A stretch of 7,817 bases of DNA, taken from assembly GCA_937907405.1 (NCBI GenBank), contig CALCIC010000772.1, positions 1-7,817 of the forward strand. Reading direction: 5' to 3'. Below the pieces are notes generated by a model that searched no databases, was not told the DNA's origin, and saw only the letters and a list, made by a program, of their open reading frames with translations. Position numbers and translations under genes: made by a program. Below are positions 1 to 4,712 of this stretch, piece after piece. The DNA is from an uncultured Isosphaeraceae bacterium. Lineage in GTDB: Bacteria > Planctomycetota > Planctomycetia > Isosphaerales > Isosphaeraceae. Position 1 is the stretch's first letter. The number at the start of each line of letters is the position of its first letter.

Positions 1-249
1 CTGGAAACGCAACTGGTCCAGACCTTCGTGACCGTCGAGGCGGTCAAGCGAACCGTTTCGAGCACGACCTTGCGAGTCGACAACCGGCTGCCGTTCACGC
101 TGTCGGCCGTCCGACTTCGCACCGGGACGTCGCCGGGGTCGCCGAGCGTGCCGTTCGCGGCGGTCGGCATCGGCCCCGCGCGGTCGGCCCTGCTGCCGAT
201 CCAGGCCGGCAAGGCGGTCGTCGAGGCCGTCGATCTCAACGGCCTGTAA
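1..249 (+). CDS. C-terminal part of an unrecognised protein
   Basis: The frame is open from the first base of the window (Leu-Glu-Thr-Gln...) to a TAA at 247-249, giving 82 residues of a protein whose start lies outside the window. A GTG at 28 is in frame but is not needed as a start, because the coding frame continues upstream of it. The residues are rich in Val, Thr, Ser, Arg and Pro, with alternating hydrophobic positions (for example TTLRVDNRLPFTLSAVRL) that suggest beta strands. There is no membrane segment and no Cys. I do not recognise a family. It could be the end of a beta-sandwich domain of a larger surface or periplasmic protein, but that is only an impression from composition. A strong hairpin about 40 bases after the stop probably ends its transcript. 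Confidence 0.6.
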   Translation: METQLVQTFVTVEAVKRTVSSTTLRVDNRLPFTLSAVRLRTGTSPGSPSVPFAAVGIGPARSALLPIQAGKAVVEAVDLNGL

Positions 250-290
250 GTCGAACCTAACCCTTTGGGTCGATCGAACGTAGTCACCCC

Positions 291-331
291 GGAGCGCCGG
301 TGGACCGATTTGCGCGGTCCCCCGGCGCTTC
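291..331 (+). terminator. Strong GC hairpin after the first gene, likely terminator
   Basis: AGCGCCGG at 293-300 pairs with CCGGCGCT at 322-329, and GGACCG at 302-307 pairs with CGGTCC at 315-320. One T/C mismatch (301/321) lies between the two stems, and the loop is the seven bases 308-314. A G-T and a G-C pair can extend the base to 291/331. It begins 42 bases after the stop of the upstream gene. There is no U-tract after it (TCCCCGCG), so it is not a canonical Rho-independent terminator. It could be a U-less terminator, an RNA 3'-end stabiliser, or part of the acyP leader. Confidence 0.45.
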
Positions 332-374
332 CCCGCGTTTACGCCCCGACGGGCCGGAGATCGCCCGACGGCTC

Positions 375-404
375 TTGCCGGGGTTCGACTCTTGCCGCTA
401 AGAT
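375..404 (+). promoter_or_regulatory. Possible sigma-70-like promoter for acyP
   Basis: TTGCCG at 375-380 and TAAGAT at 399-404 are separated by 18 bases. Each hexamer matches its consensus at four of six positions. The pair sits in the least GC-rich patch of the intergenic region, downstream of the hairpin at 291-331 and about 85 bases before the acylphosphatase start. A six-base-pair hairpin (GACCGC 427-432 with GCGGTC 437-442) would lie in the leader. Planctomycete promoters are poorly predicted by eye, so this is a weak call. Confidence 0.25.
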
Positions 405-488
405 AAGTTACTGGTGTATCTTGCGTGACCGCTCGCGCGGTCGGAACCGGGTCCGAACGCCGCCAATCCCTTGACGCGCGACTTCCCC

Positions 489-767
489 ATGCCCCTTGAG
501 CGCCGACGAATCTACTTTTCGGGACGCGTCCAGGGGGTCGGATTTCGAGCGACGACGTCCTGGCTGGCGCGTGGGTTCGACGTCGTGGGCGTCGTGCGCA
601 ACCTTCACGACGGCCGGGTCGAGGTCGTCGCCGAGGGCGAGCCCGCCGAGCTTGACAGGTTCGTCGAGTCGATCCAGAGCGAGTTGAGTGGTTTCATCCG
701 GAGCTTGGACGCCTCGACCGAGCCCGTCGAGGAGCGCTCGTTCACCGGTTTCGTGGTCCGTCCTTGA
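489..767 (+). CDS. acyP: Acylphosphatase
   Basis: This predicted cytosolic enzyme hydrolyses the carboxyl-phosphate bond of acylphosphates such as carbamoyl phosphate or 1,3-bisphosphoglycerate. The 92 residues match the usual length of about 90 and fill the single alpha/beta domain. The family signature is complete: GRVQGVGFR at residues 12-20 forms the phosphate-binding loop with catalytic Arg20, and VVRNLHDGRVEVVAEG at 35-50 carries catalytic Asn38. I chose the ATG at 489, which places the first beta strand (RRIYFSGRV) where the family has it. An in-frame TTG at 471 would add six residues. No clear Shine-Dalgarno sequence precedes either start. The gene is flanked by short non-coding stretches and transcribed like the ABC genes after it, 99 bases upstream of the next gene. 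I see no functional link beyond orientation. Identity is secure; the physiological substrate is unknown, as it is for most bacterial members. Confidence 0.95.
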   Translation: MPLERRRIYFSGRVQGVGFRATTSWLARGFDVVGVVRNLHDGRVEVVAEGEPAELDRFVESIQSELSGFIRSLDASTEPVEERSFTGFVVRP

Positions 768-866
768 GCCGCCCGCCGCGGCCCTTCTGAAGCCTCGTCG
801 TCCCGGATTCGTCATCATTCGATTCTTCGTCGTTTTCGACCTTCTTTCCGACTAGACCAGGGCACT

Positions 867-1682
867 ATGAAATCACTCACCATTGCGATCGCGACCGCCA
901 AGGAAACGATCCGGCAGCCCTCCTTCTTCGTGATCGCCTTCTTCGCCGCGGCGCTGCTCGTCGCCACGATCTTCGTGCCGTACTTCACGTTCGGCGAAGA
1001 CATCAAGATGTACAAAGACACCGGACTGACGACCATCTCGTTCTTCTGCATGTTGCTGGCGCTGTTGACGGCCAGCTCGACGGTCGCGGAGGAGATCGAG
1101 GGCAAGACGGCCATCACGTTGCTCTCCAAGCCGATCAACCGCCGCCAGTTCATCGTCGGCAAGTTCCTCGGCATCGAGCTGGGCGTGCTGATCCTGTACG
1201 TGGTGCTGGGCGCGCTGTTCGCCGCGGGGGTCTGGTACAAGAACGCCTACGACATGCGGGAATCGGCCGGCTCGTCCGCCGAGAACGCCAAGCGACTGGC
1301 TCAGGTGATGCAGGTGCTGCCGGGCCTGGCGTTGGGGTTCTTCGAGGTGACGATCCTGACGGCGATCAGCGTGGCGATCTCGACCCGGCTGCCGATGCTG
1401 GTGAACCTGATCGTCTGCATCATGATCTTCTTCCTCGGCCACCTGAGCCCGGTGCTCGTCGAGGCGACCCAGAACGGCCAGCAGTTGATCCACTTCATGG
1501 CCCAGCTTTTCGCCTGGGTGCTGCCTCCCCTGGAGTTGTTCAACGCCGGGCCGTCGATCTCGACCGGAGCGGTCATCCCCTGGATGGGTTACGTTCTTCC
1601 TGCGTTCGGCGCTTGCGTGTTGTACAGTGGAGCAGCCATCTTCTTTGCGTTCCTGCTTTTCGAGGACCGCGATCTGGCGTGA
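867..1682 (+). CDS. ABC-2 type transporter permease
   Basis: This is a predicted inner-membrane permease subunit of an ABC-2 type transport system, 271 residues long. Hydrophobic segments lie at about residues 20-40, 53-72, 103-123, 150-172, 175-197 and 236-265, giving six membrane helices. Between the second and third is the cytoplasmic segment typical of the family (EEIEGKTAITLLSKPINRR, 75-93, then the GKFLG turn). This is the coupling region in ABC-2 permeases such as the NatB/CcmB-like and gliding-motility types. The ATG at 867 is preceded by AGGG at 859-862, a short spacing of four bases. Such permeases need a separate ATPase subunit, and no canonical one is encoded on either side within this window. 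The next gene is an ABC protein with its own membrane domain and a degenerate ATPase domain. The cargo cannot be told from sequence. The family is confident; the specific system is not. Confidence 0.88.
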   Translation: MKSLTIAIATAKETIRQPSFFVIAFFAAALLVATIFVPYFTFGEDIKMYKDTGLTTISFFCMLLALLTASSTVAEEIEGKTAITLLSKPINRRQFIVGKFLGIELGVLILYVVLGALFAAGVWYKNAYDMRESAGSSAENAKRLAQVMQVLPGLALGFFEVTILTAISVAISTRLPMLVNLIVCIMIFFLGHLSPVLVEATQNGQQLIHFMAQLFAWVLPPLELFNAGPSISTGAVIPWMGYVLPAFGACVLYSGAAIFFAFLLFEDRDLA

Positions 1683-1846
1683 GGCCGGCCCGTGATCGAC
1701 GACCGTTGGAGCCGCCCCCCGTCCCGCGGAGGCGGCGACCCCGCTCCGTCCGACGCCGCGGCCGCCTCCAGGTCGAAGGTCCTCGCGGGCGCGTCGGAGA
1801 GCGGAGGCCCTGATCGTTCCTTGGTCCCCCAGCGGGGAGTTCACGC
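1683..1846 (+). other. Intergenic spacer with possible hairpin between ABC genes
   Basis: These 164 bases separate the ABC-2 permease from the ABC exporter-like gene. GGAGGCGGC at 1728-1736 is perfectly complementary to GCCGCCTCC at 1761-1769, with a 24-base loop. In DNA this GC-rich such a match could be chance. The short open frames across it are rich in Arg, Pro and Gly and do not look like protein. GGGGAG at 1834-1839 is the ribosome binding site of the following gene, seven bases before its ATG. Confidence 0.4.
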
Positions 1847-3784
1847 ATGCAAGCGGCCGCATACCTTCGAGCACGTACGCTCCTCGGATCGAACCGAGAC
1901 TCTCTGATCGCCCGAATCCTGGGGGTCCTCGAAGCGTTGGTTGCGATGGCCCTGCTGCTGGCGGCGGCCCTGTTCGTCTGGCTGCTCTCGTCGCGGGGCG
2001 TGGTGCACGTCACGCAGATCGGCGTGGGCGATTCAGTTCAGCACCACCAGCACTCCGACGCCGGGCTCGTGCCGCTGATCGCCTCGAACCTCCACGCGCG
2101 CAGCCCGGTCCACCGCGTCGCGGCCCGAGTCCTCGATCGGCTGACCTACGTCCTGCCCCCCTTGCGGAACAACGTGGGGGCGCTGGCGACCTTGATGGTG
2201 ATCGGTCTGGTCTTCATCCTCTTGCTCTCGGCGCTGCGGCAGGCGCGGCGGGGCGCCGTCGCCCGCGCCGTCACCGGCCTCACCACCAACCTCCGGAATC
2301 AGATCCATCGCCAGATGTACCGGCTCGGCCAATCGTCGCTGCCGACCGAGGGGGTCGGCCCGGTCATCAACATCTGGACCCGCGAGGTCAACGACGTCCG
2401 GGACGCCCTGGTCGCCGATTTCGACGTCTTCCCCCGAATGATCGTGCTGGCGGTCGGCCTCCTGGCGCTGTCGCTTCTGACCTCGCCGACCTTGACCCTG
2501 TTTTTGTCGTCGCTGGGATTGCTGGTCTGGATCACCTCGCGGGTCCTCAATCGCGACGCGCGACAGGCCCACGACACGGCGCTGCGCGACGCCTCGGTAC
2601 AGCTCTGCCTGCTGCACGAGGACCTCGGCCTCCTGCGGACAGTGCGGGTTTACGGGGTCGAAACCTACGACCGCCAGCGGTTCGACGAACACCTGGAGCG
2701 ATTTCGAGAGGCCGACGCGCGGCGGTTCCTCACCGGCGGCAAGCCCTCGACCACGACCGCCCTGCTCTACGGCGCCGCCGCAACCTCCGCGCTCGGCCTG
2801 CTCGGCTACAACGTCCTGGTGACCGACCAGATCTCGATCGCCACGATGCTGATCCTCCTGGCCTCGCTGGCGGGCCTGGTCGTGCCGATCATCGAGTGGG
2901 ATCGGATGCGGAAGGCGATCCGCCTGGCCGATCGATCGGCGACCGAGATCTTCGAGTTCCTGGAACGATCGACCGAGCTCCACCAGAACGTCGGCGCCGA
3001 GTTCCTGGCGCCGGTCAAGAACCAGATCGCCCTGGAAAACGTGACGCTGGAGAGCCGTTCCGGCCGCACCCTGCTCGATCGGGTCTCGGTCGAGATCCCC
3101 GCCCGCTCCCGCACGGCCCTCATGGGAATGGACGACGATTCGAAGCTCGCCCTCGCCTGCCTGATCCCAAGGCTCATCGACCCCCAGTCGGGCCGAGTCC
3201 GGATCGACGGCCGCGACCTCCGCGAGATGACCCTCGAATCGGTTCGGGCCCAGGTCGCCACGGTCCTTCAGGCCGACATGGTCTTCACGGACTCCATCCT
3301 GGTGAACATCGGCCTGGGCGATCCTCGGAACACCCTTCAGCGCGTCATCGAGGCCGCCAAGATCGCCCACGCCCACCACTTCATCCAGGACTTGCCCCAC
3401 GGCTACGACACGGTGATCGGCCCGCTCGGCCACTACCTCAAGCCCGACGAACAGCTCCGGATCGCTCTGGCCAGGGCCTTCCTCCACGACCCGTCGATCA
3501 TGATCGTCGAAGAGCCCGCCGCGCCGATCGACGACGAGATCCGGCTCCTCCTCGACGACACGATGACCCGCCTGGCGGCCGACCGCACGATGATCATCCT
3601 CCCTCACCGACTCGCCACCGTGATGGCCTGCGACCACGTGGCCCTGCTGGAGAGCGGCCGGGTCGTCGAGATGGACGCCCCGGCGAAGCTCCAGGCCGAC
3701 AGCAAGTTGTTCCGTCACCTGCTCTACACCGAGTTCAACGAGTACGCCACCGGCGAGATCGAGGCCGGACAAGTCCCCGCGTGA
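1847..3784 (+). CDS. ABC exporter-like protein with degenerate ATPase domain
   Basis: This 645-residue half-transporter has a membrane domain fused to a nucleotide-binding domain (type IV exporter layout). Likely helices lie at about residues 26-48, 108-130, 196-214, 216-233, 304-324 and 331-350. A long outside loop between the first two contains a His-rich patch (HHQH, 66-69). The ATPase domain runs from about 393 to 630 and aligns over its whole length, but key motifs are altered. Walker A reads GMDDDSKLA (427-435), keeping only the first Gly and Lys433. The signature LSGGQ is replaced by LKPDE (531-535), just before an ordinary RIALARA. Walker B is IMIVEE, with Glu555 for Asp, while the catalytic-position Glu556 is kept. 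Q-loop Gln475, D-loop Asp562 and H-loop His587 are retained, and no A-loop aromatic is evident. The frame is intact and ATG 1847 has a good GGGGAG site seven bases upstream. ATP hydrolysis is probably reduced or lost. It may work with a partner or as a regulator; cargo is unknown. Confidence 0.88.
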   Translation: MQAAAYLRARTLLGSNRDSLIARILGVLEALVAMALLLAAALFVWLLSSRGVVHVTQIGVGDSVQHHQHSDAGLVPLIASNLHARSPVHRVAARVLDRLTYVLPPLRNNVGALATLMVIGLVFILLLSALRQARRGAVARAVTGLTTNLRNQIHRQMYRLGQSSLPTEGVGPVINIWTREVNDVRDALVADFDVFPRMIVLAVGLLALSLLTSPTLTLFLSSLGLLVWITSRVLNRDARQAHDTALRDASVQLCLLHEDLGLLRTVRVYGVETYDRQRFDEHLERFREADARRFLTGGKPSTTTALLYGAAATSALGLLGYNVLVTDQISIATMLILLASLAGLVVPIIEWDRMRKAIRLADRSATEIFEFLERSTELHQNVGAEFLAPVKNQIALENVTLESRSGRTLLDRVSVEIPARSRTALMGMDDDSKLALACLIPRLIDPQSGRVRIDGRDLREMTLESVRAQVATVLQADMVFTDSILVNIGLGDPRNTLQRVIEAAKIAHAHHFIQDLPHGYDTVIGPLGHYLKPDEQLRIALARAFLHDPSIMIVEEPAAPIDDEIRLLLDDTMTRLAADRTMIILPHRLATVMACDHVALLESGRVVEMDAPAKLQADSKLFRHLLYTEFNEYATGEIEAGQVPA

Positions 3785-3789
3785 TCCGC

Positions 3790-3809
3790 CCCGGCCGCGC
3801 CGCGCCGGG
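3790..3809. terminator. Possible bidirectional terminator between convergent genes
   Basis: The ABC gene and the SDR gene converge with only 66 bases between their stop codons. CCCGGC at 3790-3795 pairs with GCCGGG at 3804-3809 around an eight-base loop, and being symmetric it could act on both strands. Neither side has a T-rich run, and six-base-pair GC stems are common in such DNA, so the call rests mainly on position. Confidence 0.25.
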
Positions 3810-3850
3810 CGTTCCGCGGGCGCTTGCTGCGGGAGGGCGAGCACGGATTC

Positions 3851-4588
3851 TCAGCAGAAGTCGTCGACGGTCGGCGTGAGGACGAGTTCCGGCACCCGGG
3901 CGCGCGGGTGCAGCTCGACCAGGAATTTCACGGCCGCCGCGACGTCCTCCGGCTGAAGGATCGCCGCCTTGCGCTCGGCGCCGACCGGGACCGGGCGGTT
4001 GTCGAGGATCGGCGTGTTCACCTCGCCGGGATAGATCACCGTCGACCGAATTCCCCGCTCGCGCTCCTCCCGACCAAGGCAAAGCCCCAGGGCCGCCTGG
4101 CCGAACTTCGACGCCGAGTAACCCGCGCCTCCCAGCGTGCTGGCCCGCAAGCCCGAGATCGAGCAAATCTGGACCACCAGACCGTTCTCCCGCGCGCGCA
4201 TGCCCGGCAAAACCTCGTGGAGCAGGTTGTACGTCCCCGTGAGATTGGTCGCGATCATGAGGTCCCAATCCTCGGGCGTCAGGACGTCGAGCCCTCGGTT
4301 TCGGACGTTCGTCCCCGCGTTGCTGATCAGCACGTCGATCGTCGAGAACGCGGACTCGACCGTCTTCACCAACTGATTGACCGCCCCGCGATCGGCCACG
4401 TCGCAAGGCGCGAGAATCGCGCGATCGCCGTCCGTCAGCAACGCCCTGGTCGCTTCCAGCTTCTTGGGATCGCGCCCGACGAGCGCCACTCGCATCCCCA
4501 TCGCCGACAACGCCTGGGCGATCCCCCGACCGATGCCGCTGCCCGCCCCCGTGACGATCGCGTTTTCCAGCTTCCGACCCTGACTCAT
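3851..4588 (-). CDS. SDR family NAD(P)-dependent oxidoreductase
   Basis: This is a classical short-chain dehydrogenase/reductase of 245 residues, the normal length for a single Rossmann-fold domain and presumably cytosolic. The dinucleotide-binding TGAGSGIG is at 13-20. Arg39 at the end of the second strand (VALVGRD) favours NADP(H) over NAD(H). CDV (62-64) contacts the adenine ring and NAG is at 90-92. The catalytic set is complete: Asn115 in NLTG, Ser143 probably (in ICSISG), and Tyr157 and Lys161 in YSASK, followed by PGEVNTP at 187-193. Substrate specificity cannot be read from this; it resembles FabG/YdfG-like general reductases, and no fatty-acid genes are nearby. ATG 4588 has GAGGA (4597-4601 on the + strand) eight bases upstream. 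The terminator of the preceding peptidase gene lies just 22 bases before the start, so expression needs either read-through or a very close promoter. It converges on the ABC gene. Confidence 0.93.
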   Translation of the reverse strand: MSQGRKLENAIVTGAGSGIGRGIAQALSAMGMRVALVGRDPKKLEATRALLTDGDRAILAPCDVADRGAVNQLVKTVESAFSTIDVLISNAGTNVRNRGLDVLTPEDWDLMIATNLTGTYNLLHEVLPGMRARENGLVVQICSISGLRASTLGGAGYSASKFGQAALGLCLGREERERGIRSTVIYPGEVNTPILDNRPVPVGAERKAAILQPEDVAAAVKFLVELHPRARVPELVLTPTVDDFC

Positions 4589-4610
4589 GGTTCTGTTCCT
4601 CGACCCGCCG

Positions 4611-4650
4611 AAAACGAAAAGGCCCCGCGCTCGTGTGCCGGCGCGGGGCC
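4611..4650 (-). terminator. Intrinsic terminator of the S8 peptidase gene
   Basis: On the - strand, GGCCCCGCGC and GCGCGGGGCC form a perfect ten-base-pair stem (+ strand 4621-4630 and 4641-4650) with a ten-base loop. It is followed directly by TTTTCGTTTT (4620-4611). This is a canonical Rho-independent terminator, 62 bases after the peptidase stop codon and 22 bases before the SDR start. On the + strand the A-rich run precedes the stem, so it acts only in the - direction. Confidence 0.88.
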
Positions 4651-4666
4651 CTGAGACTGACCTCGA

Positions 4667-4672
4667 ATTGTA
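4667..4672 (-). promoter_or_regulatory. Possible -10 element upstream of the SDR leader
   Basis: The - strand reads TACAAT here, five of six bases of the -10 consensus, in an otherwise GC-rich spacer. No convincing -35 lies 15-19 bases upstream. A transcript starting here would run through the terminator hairpin before reaching the SDR start codon. The call is speculative and included because of that arrangement. Confidence 0.2.
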
Positions 4673-4712
4673 ACCGGAGACGACCGTCCAGGCGAGGCGA
4701 CGGCCCGCCTGA

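Noticed and set aside
408..818. 136-codon - strand frame opposite acyP
   Set aside because: The + strand carries the complete acylphosphatase signature; this frame has no protein-like features.
1847..3784. ABC gene as a pseudogene because of its altered motifs
   Set aside because: The frame is intact over 645 codons, with normal codon use, a good ribosome binding site and several retained functional residues, so divergence under selection is more likely than decay.
2033..3844. 603-codon open frame on the - strand opposite the ABC gene
   Set aside because: Composition is dominated by Arg, Gly, Asp and Gln with no recognisable fold. It is a stop-free shadow expected in high-GC DNA.
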